A stretch of DNA of 64,000 bases from Exiguobacterium antarcticum DSM 14480 (lineage in GTDB: Bacteria > Bacillota > Bacilli > Exiguobacteriales > Exiguobacteriaceae). Below the pieces are notes generated by a model. The model was given only the letters and a program-made list of their open reading frames with translations. It did not search any database and was not told where the DNA came from. The stretch lies in the NCBI RefSeq assembly GCF_000685865.1, contig NZ_JMKS01000003.1, positions 620,001 to 684,000 on the forward strand, in the 5' to 3' direction. Both the position numbers and the translations under genes were made by a program. Within the stretch, counting starts at the first letter, position 1; each line of letters begins with the position of its first letter. This document shows positions 29,864 through 38,082 of this stretch, one piece after another.

Positions 29864-30691
29864 TTATTTACTGACTGGGACGACTGCCCCTTTGTATTCT
29901 TTCGTGATCCAGTCTTGTGTTTCTTTTTCATGCAAGATGTCGACTAAATCTTGGACTTTCTTTTCGTTCTCGTCCCCTTCACGTGTCACGATCAAGTTGA
30001 CGTATGGTGAATCTTGTCCCTCTAAAGCAATCGCATCTTTTAATGGATTGAGTCCGTTGTCAATCGCATAGTTCGTGTTGATGAGGACAGCATCCCCTTC
30101 ATTGTTTTTGTAGGCTTGTGGTAGAAGTGCTGCTTCGATATCTGCTTTGAACTTCAGTTTTTTAGGGTTTTCAACAACATCTTTGACTTGTGCGTCTGAT
30201 GTTTTCCCGTCTGCTAGTTTGATGAGTCCTTCGTTTTGGAGCAATGTCAAGATTCGACCATGATCGGCAACAGATGAACTCATTAAGATTTGTGCCCCGT
30301 TTGGTAAGTCACTCAATTTTTTATATTTTTTAGAGTAGACGCCGATTGGCTCGATATGAATCCCGCCTGCGCTCGCAAATTTATACGCTTTGTTTTCAGC
30401 CATCTGTGATTTCAAGTATGGTTCGTGCTGGAAATAGTTTGCGTCGAGTTCTTTTTCAGCTAACGTTTTGTTTGGTAACACATAGTCGTTGAATTTTTTG
30501 ATTTCTAACTTGTACCCTTTTGCTTCATACTCTTTTTTGACATGCTCTAAGATTTCAGCATGCGGGACACTTGAAGCGCCGATGACGAGTGTTTTTTCAT
30601 CGCCTGACGATGATCCCTCACCACATGCTGCAAGGCTGATTGCTAAAACGGAGACAGAGGCTGTCCCGACAAATTTTTTCCAAAGTTTCAT
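29864..30691 (-). CDS. metQ: Methionine ABC transporter substrate-binding lipoprotein
   Basis: A 275-residue NlpA-family lipoprotein that captures methionine outside the membrane. The N-terminal signal ends in the lipobox SLAAC (cysteine at residue 23), so it should be lipid-anchored. The NlpA core follows (VIGASSVPHAEIL, LDANYFQHEPYL, NTNYAIDNGL). Third gene of metN-metP-metQ under a SAM riboswitch. Confidence 0.95.
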   Translation of the reverse strand: MKLWKKFVGTASVSVLAISLAACGEGSSSGDEKTLVIGASSVPHAEILEHVKKEYEAKGYKLEIKKFNDYVLPNKTLAEKELDANYFQHEPYLKSQMAENKAYKFASAGGIHIEPIGVYSKKYKKLSDLPNGAQILMSSSVADHGRILTLLQNEGLIKLADGKTSDAQVKDVVENPKKLKFKADIEAALLPQAYKNNEGDAVLINTNYAIDNGLNPLKDAIALEGQDSPYVNLIVTREGDENEKKVQDLVDILHEKETQDWITKEYKGAVVPVSK

Positions 30692-30722
30692 GAGTGATTC
30701 CTCCAGTTATAGTTAAGTTTTT

Positions 30723-31388
30723 TTATCGTTTGTCGATTTTTTTAACAAGTACGTCGCCGATAATCTGAATGATAAAGACGATGACGAGAATCAATAATGT
30801 CGCAACGACAATGATGTCATTTTGAGTACGCTGGAATCCATCGATGAAGGCCAAGTTTCCAAGTCCCCCACCACCCACTACTCCGGCCATTGCCGTGTAA
30901 CCGACGAGGGCGACGAGTGTCACGGTGATACCAGAGACGATCGCAGGTAGCGCTTCTGGAATGAGTACTTTATAAATGATTTGAATTTTTGTCGCCCCCA
31001 TCGATTCGGCTGCCTCAATGACTCCTTTATCGACTTCACGCAAGGCAAGTTCGACCATCCGTCCATAAAACGGCGCAGCCCCGATAATCAAAGCCGGGAT
31101 GGCTGCGGTTGATCCGATAATCGAACCGGTCACGAGTTTTGTCACCGGGAACAATAGGATAATCAAAATGATGAACGGAATCGATCGGAAGATATTGACG
31201 AAGAAACTGAGAATCCCGTAAAACGTCCGATTCTTAAACAAGAGTTCCTCGTTGGTCGCATACAACAGCAAACCGATCAACAGTCCTGCAAAAAATGTCA
31301 CAACACCGGCGACACCTGTCATATACAACGTATTCACCGTTTGTTGCCCCATTACTAACCAATCTACATTTTCAAACCACTTGCTCAT
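30723..31388 (-). CDS. metP: Methionine ABC transporter permease
   Basis: A 221-residue permease with about five transmembrane segments. The EAA loop that docks to the ATPase is seen as EAAESMGATKIQIIYKVLIPEALP (about residues 137-160). ATGA overlap with the end of metN shows translational coupling. B. subtilis calls this gene metP, E. coli metI. Confidence 0.95.
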   Translation of the reverse strand: MSKWFENVDWLVMGQQTVNTLYMTGVAGVVTFFAGLLIGLLLYATNEELLFKNRTFYGILSFFVNIFRSIPFIILIILLFPVTKLVTGSIIGSTAAIPALIIGAAPFYGRMVELALREVDKGVIEAAESMGATKIQIIYKVLIPEALPAIVSGITVTLVALVGYTAMAGVVGGGGLGNLAFIDGFQRTQNDIIVVATLLILVIVFIIQIIGDVLVKKIDKR

Positions 31389-32407
31389 CGATGATCGACC
31401 TCCACTTCAACGTCACTCGCTTGAAGTTTGGCGATGACCGCTTGTGTTTCCTGTTCTGCCCCGATCAACTGAATGAACAGCGTCCCGAGTGCCCCGTCCT
31501 GCGTTTGTCCGACGTTCCCGCCAATGATATTAAATAATAAGGTCGAATCTTTCATGACTTCGGCAAGAATCGGGCTCTCGGCAGTCGAACCGACAAACGT
31601 CAACTGAACGATTTTCCCGGTCGGATACCGTTCCCGCAATTTCGCAAACGTCAATTCGTTTTCTGCTGAGGACGTCAACTGTTTGACGAACTCTTTTGTC
31701 ATTGCCTGTTTTGGATGACGGAATACTTCGGCGACCGGTCCCTGTTCGACGATTTTCCCGGCTTCCATGACGGCGACCCGGTTACAGATTTTTTGAATGA
31801 CGTGCATCTCGTGCGTGATCAAGACAATCGTCAGTTTCAGTTTTTTGTTGATATCGACGAGCAATTCTAAAATCGAGTCCGTCGTTTTCGGATCGAGTGC
31901 GCTTGTCGCTTCGTCACATAATAAGACGTCCGGGTTAGAAGCAAGTGCCCGGGCAATCCCGACCCGTTGTTTTTGACCACCCGATAGTTGCGACGGGTAA
32001 GCACCTTCTCGTCCGTCGAGTCCAACGAGTTGAATCAGCTCGGCGACCCGTTCTTTCCGGCGTGCTTTCGGATAACCACCAAGTTCCAGTGGGAACATGA
32101 TGTTTTCTTCGACCGTCCGCGACCACAGCAGGTTAAAGTGCTGGAAAACCATCGAGACGTTTTTGCGAACACCGCGTAATTCTTTTGGACGTAACGTCGT
32201 CATTTCGACTCCGTCGATTTGGATTGAGCCACTCGTCGGAGCTTCTAACATATTCAGCAATCGGATCAAGGTGGACTTCCCTGCTCCCGAATAACCGATT
32301 ATTCCAAAAATTTCACCGCGCTCGATTGTTAAGTCGACATTGACGACGGCTTCAACCGATCCGCGCTTCGAGCGATAAATCTTTCCTACATCCTGTAAGC
32401 GAATCAA
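31385..32407 (-). CDS. metN: Methionine ABC transporter ATP-binding protein
   Basis: A 340-residue ABC ATPase. Walker A is GYSGAGKST (about residue 38), the signature LSGGQKQR near 140, and Walker B VLLCDEATSALD near 162. The C-terminal NIL domain (about 265-340) binds methionine and inhibits transport. First gene of the operon, behind the SAM-I riboswitch. Confidence 0.96.
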   Translation of the reverse strand: MIRLQDVGKIYRSKRGSVEAVVNVDLTIERGEIFGIIGYSGAGKSTLIRLLNMLEAPTSGSIQIDGVEMTTLRPKELRGVRKNVSMVFQHFNLLWSRTVEENIMFPLELGGYPKARRKERVAELIQLVGLDGREGAYPSQLSGGQKQRVGIARALASNPDVLLCDEATSALDPKTTDSILELLVDINKKLKLTIVLITHEMHVIQKICNRVAVMEAGKIVEQGPVAEVFRHPKQAMTKEFVKQLTSSAENELTFAKLRERYPTGKIVQLTFVGSTAESPILAEVMKDSTLLFNIIGGNVGQTQDGALGTLFIQLIGAEQETQAVIAKLQASDVEVEVDHR

Positions 32408-32426
32408 TACTGTCCCTCCTAAACAT

Positions 32427-32468
32427 AAAAAAAGTGCGCACGTTTTAGAGCAAACGCGCGCACTTTTT
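32427..32468 (-). terminator. SAM-riboswitch-controlled terminator before metN
   Basis: AAAGTGCGCGCGTTT/AAAACGTGCGCACTTT stem with loop GCTCT, followed by seven T residues on the minus strand. The loop region TTTGCTCT (32447-32454) is complementary to AGAGCAAA (32484-32491) of the aptamer's closing stem, giving the alternative antiterminator. Confidence 0.92.
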
Positions 32469-32487
32469 CAGTACACAAAACCATTTG

Positions 32488-32593
32488 CTCTCATCTTGCA
32501 GACATTCGTCTGCTGGAATTAGCACCACTTCGGAATAAATTCCGCGGTTGCCGGGTTTCATCGGGCCAGTCCCTCCACCACTCTCGATAAGAG
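32488..32593 (-). ncRNA. SAM-I riboswitch (S-box)
   Basis: The minus strand shows P1 CTCTTATC/GATGAGAG and the S-box core GAGAGTGGTGGAGGGACTGG, CCCGATGAAACCCGGCAACC and GGTGCTAATTCC in order. It senses S-adenosylmethionine and controls metNPQ. When SAM is bound, P1 forms and the terminator at 32427-32468 can fold. Confidence 0.98.
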
Positions 32594-32627
32594 TTATCGG
32601 TATTTAGTTATTTTTAATATAATCTGA

Positions 32628-32656
32628 ATATTAGCAGGGCTTATTTTGCTTGTCAA
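32628..32656 (-). promoter_or_regulatory. metNPQ promoter
   Basis: -35 TTGACA (32651-32656), 17-bp spacer, -10 TAATAT (32628-32633) on the minus strand; start expected near 32621, about 28 nt before the S-box. The -35 overlaps the stop codon of mccB. Confidence 0.85.
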
Positions 32657-33819
32657 ACAGTTTTTTCTGAAACTGGTTTTAACAGACTGAAAGCACGTGC
32701 TAAATCTTCTTTTAAGTCCTCTGCATCTTCCAGTCCAACCGAAATCCGGACGAGTCCATCCGTGATGCCGAGCTCAGCCCGACGTTCAGCAGGAATCGAG
32801 GCGTGCGTCATCCGTGCCGGAACGGAAATCAAGCTTTCGACTGCGCCGAGACTCTCGGCAAGCGTAAAGAAGTGTGTCGCTTCGACCAGCTTCTCCGCGT
32901 TTTCAGCAGAACCGACATCAAAGCTGATCATGCCGCCAAAACCAGTTGCCTGTTTTTGTTGTGTCGCATGACCCGGATGTGACGCGAGTCCCGGGTAGAA
33001 GATGTTTGAGACGACGTGCTGGTCCTGTAAGAACTGAACGAGATCATGTGACGTTTCTTCGATCGCATCCATCCGGATACCAAGCGTCCGTAAACCACGG
33101 ACAAGCAAGAAGCTGTCTTGTGGTCCAAGGATGCCGCCAGTCGAGTTTTGAATGAAGTGAAGATCTTCACCAAGTGCATCGCTGTTGACGACGACGAGTC
33201 CGGCGACGACGTCTGAGTGACCGCCGATGTATTTTGTTGCACTGTGCAAGACGATGTCTGCGCCGAGTGCAAGTGGTTGTTGCAAGTAAGGTGTCGCAAA
33301 CGTGTTGTCGACGACGAGTTTCAAGTTATTGCGTTTCGCGATGTCCGCAACAGCTGCGATGTCCGTGACTTTCAACAACGGGTTCGTCGGTGTTTCGACG
33401 TACAGCATTTTCGTGTTGTCTTGAACCGCAGCTTCCGTCGCGGCAAGATCCGTCGTGTCGACGAATGTCACATGAATGTTGAACTTCGGTAAGACACGTT
33501 GCATTAAGCGGAACGTTCCACCGTAGACGTCATCGGTCATGACGATATGATCGCCTGACTCAAGCAGGTTGAAGACAGCATGAATCGCTGCCATTCCTGA
33601 TCCAAACGCAAAACCACGTGCCCCGCCTTCTAGATCCGCAATCAATCGTTCGATGCTTGTCCGTGTCGGGTTGGCTGTCCGTGAATACTCATAGCCTTCT
33701 TTTAATTGACCGATTTTTTCTTGCTTGTACGTACTCGTTTGATAAATCGGAGGTGTAACGGCACCTGTTGCTCGATCGACGCCTGTTCCCCCATGAATCA
33801 ATGCTGTCTTTTTACGCAT
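32653..33819 (-). CDS. mccB: Cystathionine gamma-lyase/homocysteine desulfhydrase
   Basis: A 388-residue PLP enzyme of the Cys/Met metabolism family that cleaves cystathionine to cysteine. The PLP lysine lies in HSATKYIGGHSDV (about residue 200), with YSRTANPTR and FGSGMAA further up. The start is the ATG at 33819, after AAAAGGTGG; the in-frame ATG at 33840 is upstream of that site. It overlaps the end of mccA by 8 bp. Last gene of yrrT-luxS-mccA-mccB. Confidence 0.94.
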   Translation of the reverse strand: MRKKTALIHGGTGVDRATGAVTPPIYQTSTYKQEKIGQLKEGYEYSRTANPTRTSIERLIADLEGGARGFAFGSGMAAIHAVFNLLESGDHIVMTDDVYGGTFRLMQRVLPKFNIHVTFVDTTDLAATEAAVQDNTKMLYVETPTNPLLKVTDIAAVADIAKRNNLKLVVDNTFATPYLQQPLALGADIVLHSATKYIGGHSDVVAGLVVVNSDALGEDLHFIQNSTGGILGPQDSFLLVRGLRTLGIRMDAIEETSHDLVQFLQDQHVVSNIFYPGLASHPGHATQQKQATGFGGMISFDVGSAENAEKLVEATHFFTLAESLGAVESLISVPARMTHASIPAERRAELGITDGLVRISVGLEDAEDLKEDLARAFSLLKPVSEKTV

Positions 33820-34735
33820 GTGTCTCGTCCACCTTTTCAAAGATTTGTTGGCTTAGATACCGTTCGGCACTGTCTGCGAAGACGGTGACGATCGTACTGC
33901 CGGGAAAACGATTTGCAATATCAAGCGCTGCTGCGAGTGCCGCGCCGGCTGAACTGCCGACGAGCAGCCCTTCACGAGCCGCCAGTTCATGGACTTTCGT
34001 GAAGGCATCGTGATCAGAAACCGTATGAATTTCATCTACTAAGTCGCGGGATACAAGACTTGGCCATTTGGCCGTCCCGATGCCTTCCGTCTTATGCGGT
34101 CCGGCCGGTCCTCCGTTGAGGACCGAGCCTTCCGGTTCGACGATGGCGCCTTTTGTCCCGAGACGTTCTTTTAAGAATGCCGCTGTTCCCGCAAACGTTC
34201 CACCTGACCCGCATCCGGCGACGAACCAATCGATGTGATCGAGTTCCGCCATCAGCTCAGGACCAAGTGTCCGCTGATATGTGACCGGATTTTCTTCGTT
34301 TTCGAATTGAAGCGGGACATAACTGTTTGGAATCGTTTGTCCCAGTTCTTTTGCTTTATCAATCGCGCCTTGCATATCGAGTTCAGTCGGTGTGTTGACG
34401 ACAGTCGCGCCGAGTGCCCGCATCAACGTCTGTTTCTCCTGACTGAATTTTTCAGGAACGACACAAATGACCTGTAAGTCATATTTTTTAGCGGCGAGCG
34501 CCAAACCGATGCCGGTGTTGCCGGCAGTCGGTTCAATGATCGTTCCGCCTCGTGTCACGTGTCCCTGTTCGATCGCCGCATCAACGAGTTGAATGCCCAG
34601 GCGGTCTTTGACGCTGCCCCCAGGGTTCATCCATTCGAGCTTCGCCAAAATCCGCGTACCAGCAGGCAAATCGAATGAAGTAATCTCGTAAAGCGGCGTA
34701 TTTCCGACGAGGTCCCGGACTGACTTCGCGATCAT
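33812..34735 (-). CDS. mccA: Cystathionine beta-synthase, O-acetylserine-dependent
   Basis: A 307-residue fold-type II PLP enzyme that joins homocysteine and O-acetylserine to cystathionine (B. subtilis MccA/YrhA). PLP lysine in NPGGSVKDRLG (about residue 43), phosphate-binding loop PTAGNTGIG near 70. Alone it cannot be told from CysK with certainty; the operon with mccB and yrrT supports MccA. Start at 34735, where ATGA overlaps the luxS stop codon. Confidence 0.9.
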   Translation of the reverse strand: MIAKSVRDLVGNTPLYEITSFDLPAGTRILAKLEWMNPGGSVKDRLGIQLVDAAIEQGHVTRGGTIIEPTAGNTGIGLALAAKKYDLQVICVVPEKFSQEKQTLMRALGATVVNTPTELDMQGAIDKAKELGQTIPNSYVPLQFENEENPVTYQRTLGPELMAELDHIDWFVAGCGSGGTFAGTAAFLKERLGTKGAIVEPEGSVLNGGPAGPHKTEGIGTAKWPSLVSRDLVDEIHTVSDHDAFTKVHELAAREGLLVGSSAGAALAAALDIANRFPGSTIVTVFADSAERYLSQQIFEKVDETHA

Positions 34736-35196
34736 CCGAAGACGATGTCCCATTCATCACGACCGGCAAGCATTTTCTCGGCATAGTGCTTCGCTCCTTT
34801 AAGGTCGTGGGCGCTTGCGAATCCACATTGGACTTCGTTTTGCGCTGGAATTTCTTCTGCTGCTAAGACGTCTTGAAGTGTCTTCTCGACGAGTTCACTC
34901 ATTTTTTCGACCGAATCGAAGTTCATCATCGCCATGTAGAAACCTGTTTGGCATCCCATCGGCGAAACATCGATGACATCGTCTGAATAGTTACGGATGT
35001 TTTCCGCGAGTAAGTGTTCAAGCGTATGCATCGCACGCATCGGCATTTGCTCGACGTTTGGTTGTGTGAAGCGGATGTCGTATTTGACGACTTGATCGAC
35101 CTTACCGTCTTTGTAACCGGCGACGCGGATATATGGTGCTTTGACTTTCGTATGGTCCAAGTTAAAACTTTCTACGTTCATTTTTTTGAGTGTCAT
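34732..35196 (-). CDS. luxS: S-ribosylhomocysteine lyase
   Basis: A 154-residue iron/zinc enzyme that splits S-ribosylhomocysteine into homocysteine and the AI-2 precursor DPD. The metal-binding HTLEHLLAE motif lies near residue 54, and GCQTGFYM with the catalytic cysteine near 83. It starts 3 bp after yrrT and its stop overlaps the mccA start. In B. subtilis this operon carries mtnN and luxS lies elsewhere, so this arrangement differs. Confidence 0.97.
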   Translation of the reverse strand: MTLKKMNVESFNLDHTKVKAPYIRVAGYKDGKVDQVVKYDIRFTQPNVEQMPMRAMHTLEHLLAENIRNYSDDVIDVSPMGCQTGFYMAMMNFDSVEKMSELVEKTLQDVLAAEEIPAQNEVQCGFASAHDLKGAKHYAEKMLAGRDEWDIVFG

Positions 35197-35199
35197 GAT

Positions 35200-35838
35200 T
35201 TATTCCCCCATTTTCTCGGCTTCTACGAGCCAGACGAAGTGATTGTATTGTGTGAATGTCACGTCAAATCCGCGTGACGCAAAAATATCTTCCATGACTG
35301 GAATCAGTGGATAAAACTCCCGTTCCAAGTCTTCTGCCAAACCGTCGAATCCTTGTGCTTTTGCTTCTGCGATCGTCTGCAAACGTGCTTCTTCCGATAC
35401 GAACATCGTGTCGGCATAGACGATTTTTCCGTCGTGCGGCAAAATCTTCGCCATCAGGTCAACGGCTTCTCCCTTTTCCTCATCCGTCAGATGATGAAAC
35501 GCATAGGTCGAAACAAAACTTTTCGCATGGTCTGCCGTAAAGGACAGGAAGTGTCCATCCTGCACAGGTAACGTTGGAATCTTGTTGATGAGGATTTCCC
35601 GCATCTCCGGGCTCGGTTCCACCGCCAAAACGTTTTGGTGCCGCTCGAGCAACCGTTGTGTCAGGTTCCCTGTTCCCGCCCCGAATTCGACGACCGGTGA
35701 GATCGCTTTTGTTGCCACTGTATCTAATATTTCTTCATAACGACGAAAGACTTCTTTGTACTCCGGATCGTGCCCCGTCACTGTGTCGTCGTATGTTGAC
35801 GCCCACTCTGTAAATACATCCATAAAACGTACTGTCAT
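35200..35838 (-). CDS. yrrT: SAM-dependent methyltransferase YrrT
   Basis: A 212-residue class I methyltransferase similar to B. subtilis YrrT. The start FTEWASTYDDTVTGHDPEY is characteristic, and SAM motif I is VVEFGAGTGNL (about residue 48). The methyl acceptor is unknown. ACGGAGGACG precedes the ATG at 35838. First gene of the cysteine-from-methionine operon; a promoter and a CymR-like operator lie just upstream. Confidence 0.9.
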   Translation of the reverse strand: MTVRFMDVFTEWASTYDDTVTGHDPEYKEVFRRYEEILDTVATKAISPVVEFGAGTGNLTQRLLERHQNVLAVEPSPEMREILINKIPTLPVQDGHFLSFTADHAKSFVSTYAFHHLTDEEKGEAVDLMAKILPHDGKIVYADTMFVSEEARLQTIAEAKAQGFDGLAEDLEREFYPLIPVMEDIFASRGFDVTFTQYNHFVWLVEAEKMGE

Positions 35839-35865
35839 GCCTGTTCGTCCTCCGTATCTCTTTTT

Positions 35866-35893
35866 TAATTCCGACTAATCGGATATGAATTAA
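35866..35893. promoter_or_regulatory. CymR-like operator upstream of yrrT
   Basis: On the minus strand the 28-bp site begins TTAATTC, has A at positions 10 and 15, and ends GTCGGAATTA. Compared with the B. subtilis CymR consensus as remembered (TAAWWNCN2ANNWNAN3ATNGGAATTA), all but three fixed positions match. It starts about 13 bp downstream of the expected transcription start, where a repressor would block elongation. Confidence 0.65.
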
Positions 35894-35912
35894 AGTAATT
35901 TACCTTAATCGA

Positions 35913-35941
35913 ATTGTAGCAGGGAGCATTCTGCTTGGCAA
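35913..35941 (-). promoter_or_regulatory. yrrT operon promoter
   Basis: -35 TTGCCA (35936-35941), 17-bp spacer, -10 TACAAT (35913-35918) on the minus strand. Confidence 0.8.
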
Positions 35942-35965
35942 GGCGACTGCTCGAAAATCTTTCGA

Positions 35966-36002
35966 AAACAAAAAAAAGGCGCTGCCGGTAAACCGGCAAC
36001 AC
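35966..36002 (-). terminator. Terminator of the candidate RNA
   Basis: GTTGCCGG-TTTA-CCGGCAGC hairpin followed by GCC and eight T residues on the minus strand. Confidence 0.88.
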
Positions 36003-36289
36003 GAATAATGTGGTTAGAAATGCCACGAAGGAAAACCCAGCTCTGATACGAACTTCTTCGTTCGTCGCATCAGAGGACGGCGCCTTTTCGATACATAAGC
36101 CAAGCTGTCCTCACATCCAGATTACCTGTTCCAATCCAAGGATCGTCTTCTTGTGCCGCTTCGTCTTTGGGGGACGACTTAAGGGGAGACAAACAAACAA
36201 ACCTGGATTTTTTTGAACGGTTTTGAAATGAAAAGAAACAGTCGAGTTACATCTCTGCCAGACTTCCTATAAAAGCATTTCTAGAAGTT
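35966..36289 (-). ncRNA. Candidate non-coding RNA of about 325 nt, unidentified
   Basis: This 385-bp gap (36003-36387) has no credible gene, but on the minus strand it has a consensus promoter at 36296-36325 and a strong terminator at 35966-36002. In between are GAGGAC/GTCCTC, then a long hairpin CTCTGAT-ACGAAC/GTTCGT-ATCAGAG (about 36038-36076). GGCGCCG can also pair with the terminator's CGGCAGCGCC. Consensus features of T-box, S-box, tmRNA, SRP RNA or RNase P RNA were not seen. A 6S-type RNA cannot be excluded. It lies between yusE and yrrT and does not lead into a gene, because the terminator precedes the yrrT promoter. Confidence 0.55.
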
Positions 36290-36295
36290 GATATG

Positions 36296-36325
36296 AATAT
36301 ACCATTCATAATTTATGATTGTCAA
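36296..36325 (-). promoter_or_regulatory. Consensus promoter of the candidate RNA
   Basis: -35 TTGACA (36320-36325), 18-bp AT-rich spacer, -10 TATATT (36296-36301) on the minus strand. Confidence 0.75.
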
Positions 36326-36387
36326 CGGATTATTGTAAATATTCCGACAATTTAGCGTAAAGAGAAATCTTTTTTTGATTCCTCTTG

Positions 36388-36666
36388 TTATTCCGCACAA
36401 AATGCAAAGACGTTTTGAACCGACTGGAACGCATAAAGCCTTGATACGACTTGATTCTCTTCGATTTTCAATAAAGCCGGAACACTCATGACCTGTGCCT
36501 GTTCTAGAAAATCCGGAATGAAATTTCCGTTCGCTTGTTCAATCCATTCCCCGTCTTTTGTCGCTTCGACGATCTCAAGCATCCGACTTGCAATGGCACA
36601 CGTCCCACACATCGGTGCATAGACATACAACAAACCGTTTTCTGGTGCTGCTGTGACTTCCTTCAT
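36388..36666 (-). CDS. yusE: Thioredoxin-like protein YusE
   Basis: A 92-residue small thioredoxin-fold protein with a CGTC active motif (MCGTCAIASRM, residues 19-29) and the cis-proline segment SVPALLKIEEN. It resembles B. subtilis YusE, which also lies beside gcvH. A redox role is inferred. It has a terminator from gcvH upstream, so it must have its own promoter. Confidence 0.87.
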   Translation of the reverse strand: MKEVTAAPENGLLYVYAPMCGTCAIASRMLEIVEATKDGEWIEQANGNFIPDFLEQAQVMSVPALLKIEENQVVSRLYAFQSVQNVFAFCAE

Positions 36667-36712
36667 CGATCCCGTTCTCCTTTCGTATTTCTTGTCTTGT
36701 GCCAGTATACAG

Positions 36713-36757
36713 AAAAAAAGACGACGAGGAAACGAAATCGTTTCCTTGTCCTCTTTT
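36713..36757 (-). terminator. Terminator of gcvH
   Basis: GAGGACAAGGAAACG/CGTTTCCTCGTCGTC stem followed by seven T residues on the minus strand, 10 bp after the gcvH stop. Confidence 0.9.
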
Positions 36758-36766
36758 CGTTAAGTA

Positions 36767-37150
36767 TTACTCGTTGATCATCGATTTGTAAGCAGCTGCA
36801 TCCATCAATGCTTCGACTTGCGCTTCATCTGCAATCTCGATATCGACCATCCATGCCCCTTCAAATGGTGATTCGTTGACGAGTTCCGGGGAATCAGACA
36901 GTGATTCGTTGATCGCAACGACTTTCCCTGAAATCGGTGCATACAATTCGGATACCGTTTTGACCGATTCAACTGAACCAAATGGTTCGTTTGCCGAAAT
37001 CGTATCACCGACTTCTGGTAGTTCGACGAACACGATGTCGCCAAGTTCATGTTGCGCGAAATCCGTAATCCCGATTCGTGCCTTATTTCCTGTTACTTCG
37101 ACCCATTCATGCTCTTCCGAATAACGTAGATTGTCTTTGACTTGACTCAT
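36767..37150 (-). CDS. gcvH: Glycine cleavage system H protein
   Basis: A 127-residue lipoyl carrier protein. The lipoylated lysine is in [15 protein letters not shown] (about residue 63). In Bacillus GcvH also serves as the platform from which lipoyl groups are relayed to 2-oxoacid dehydrogenases, which fits lipA in the same window. GGGGGAATCGCAA precedes the ATG. Monocistronic with its own terminator; the other gcv genes are not here. Confidence 0.96.
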   Translation of the reverse strand: MSQVKDNLRYSEEHEWVEVTGNKARIGITDFAQHELGDIVFVELPEVGDTISANEPFGSVESVKTVSELYAPISGKVVAINESLSDSPELVNESPFEGAWMVDIEIADEAQVEALMDAAAYKSMINE

Positions 37151-37214
37151 TTGCGATTCCCCCTGTGATCTATAGTGGACTAACGCATTCAGTATACCAA
37201 ATGAACCAGCCTTC

Positions 37215-37568
37215 TTAATACCATTTTCCCTGATAGAGTTCTTCTTTGAATCCGATCGTCACGTCTTGCCCGTCCGTCACGATCGGACGTTTGAGTAACA
37301 TGCCGTCACTTGCGAGCAGTTCATATTGCTCCTGTTCCGACAGATTCGGCAGACGATCCTTGATGCCTTGCGAACGGTACGATTGACCACTCGTGTTAAA
37401 AAATTTCTTCAACGGCTCGCCACTCTTTTGGTGGAGTTCTTGGATCGTCTCGGCACTCGGTGTCTCGTCGACGATATGTTTATAATCGACCTCGACGCCG
37501 TTTGCCTCGAGGGCCTTCTTCGCCTTGACACACGTACTACATTTTGGATAGCCATACATCGTTACCAT
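37215..37568 (-). CDS. yusI: ArsC/Spx-family protein YusI
   Basis: A 117-residue member of the arsenate reductase/Spx superfamily with thioredoxin-like fold. The N-terminal motif CSTC (residues 10-13) and the late [10 protein letters not shown] are typical of YusI/YffB-type proteins rather than arsenate reductases. True substrate unknown. AGAGGTGATGGAAAA precedes the ATG. Position between gcvH and the fad genes matches B. subtilis. Confidence 0.88.
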   Translation of the reverse strand: MVTMYGYPKCSTCVKAKKALEANGVEVDYKHIVDETPSAETIQELHQKSGEPLKKFFNTSGQSYRSQGIKDRLPNLSEQEQYELLASDGMLLKRPIVTDGQDVTIGFKEELYQGKWY

Positions 37569-37604
37569 TTTTCCATCACCTCTATCCTTAGACTAGCAGA
37601 TGTC

Positions 37605-38060
37605 TCATCTCCGTTTCAAGCGTGCCAGCGCAGCATCGATTTGTTCTTGATGGTGATGGTCGTGCGCGATGAAGGACTCTACGAATGCCCGCGGTTGAAA
37701 ACGATCCTCGTATCGCCGGTCGTACTGCTCATCCGTCAGACGATCAAGGGAGGAAACCAGCTCTAGCCGGACAGCAATCGCTTTTTTCAGCAACGCGAGT
37801 GCATCGATATGGTGCGCATACTCGACCGCGAGACGATTAAATTCATCGTAATCAGTCTCGATGAGCGTCAACGGATCATTCGGCAATTTTGATACGGCAT
37901 GATCGAAATAATACCGGTCCCATAAAAACAGATGACTGACACATTCCTGAACCGTCCACTTATCAATCGCAAGTGGGAGCTGCCATTCTTCATCCGACAG
38001 CCGTTCCAATGATTTATAATAGTCCACCGCAAACTGAAGTTCCGTTAACTCGTGTCGCAT
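37605..38060 (-). CDS. DinB/YfiT-like metalloprotein
   Basis: A 151-residue four-helix-bundle protein of the DinB superfamily. Metal ligands are suggested by ECVSHLFLWDR (His near 43) and IAHDHHHQEQID (His near 132-136). Such proteins are putative thiol-dependent transferases; this one is not assigned. GGAGGGAGCACG precedes the ATG. It stands between yusI and the fad operon terminator. Confidence 0.82.
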   Translation of the reverse strand: MRHELTELQFAVDYYKSLERLSDEEWQLPLAIDKWTVQECVSHLFLWDRYYFDHAVSKLPNDPLTLIETDYDEFNRLAVEYAHHIDALALLKKAIAVRLELVSSLDRLTDEQYDRRYEDRFQPRAFVESFIAHDHHHQEQIDAALARLKRR

Positions 38061-38082
38061 CGTGCTCCCTCCTTCAATGAAC

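Noticed and set aside
36010-36216. A 68-codon plus-strand frame inside the candidate RNA region
   Set aside because: No ribosome site, no recognisable protein, and it lies opposite a promoter-terminator unit with strong pairing.
36003-36289. T-box leader for the yrrT operon
   Set aside because: No AGGGTGGNACCGCG core and the terminator lies upstream of a separate yrrT promoter, so it cannot control yrrT read-through.
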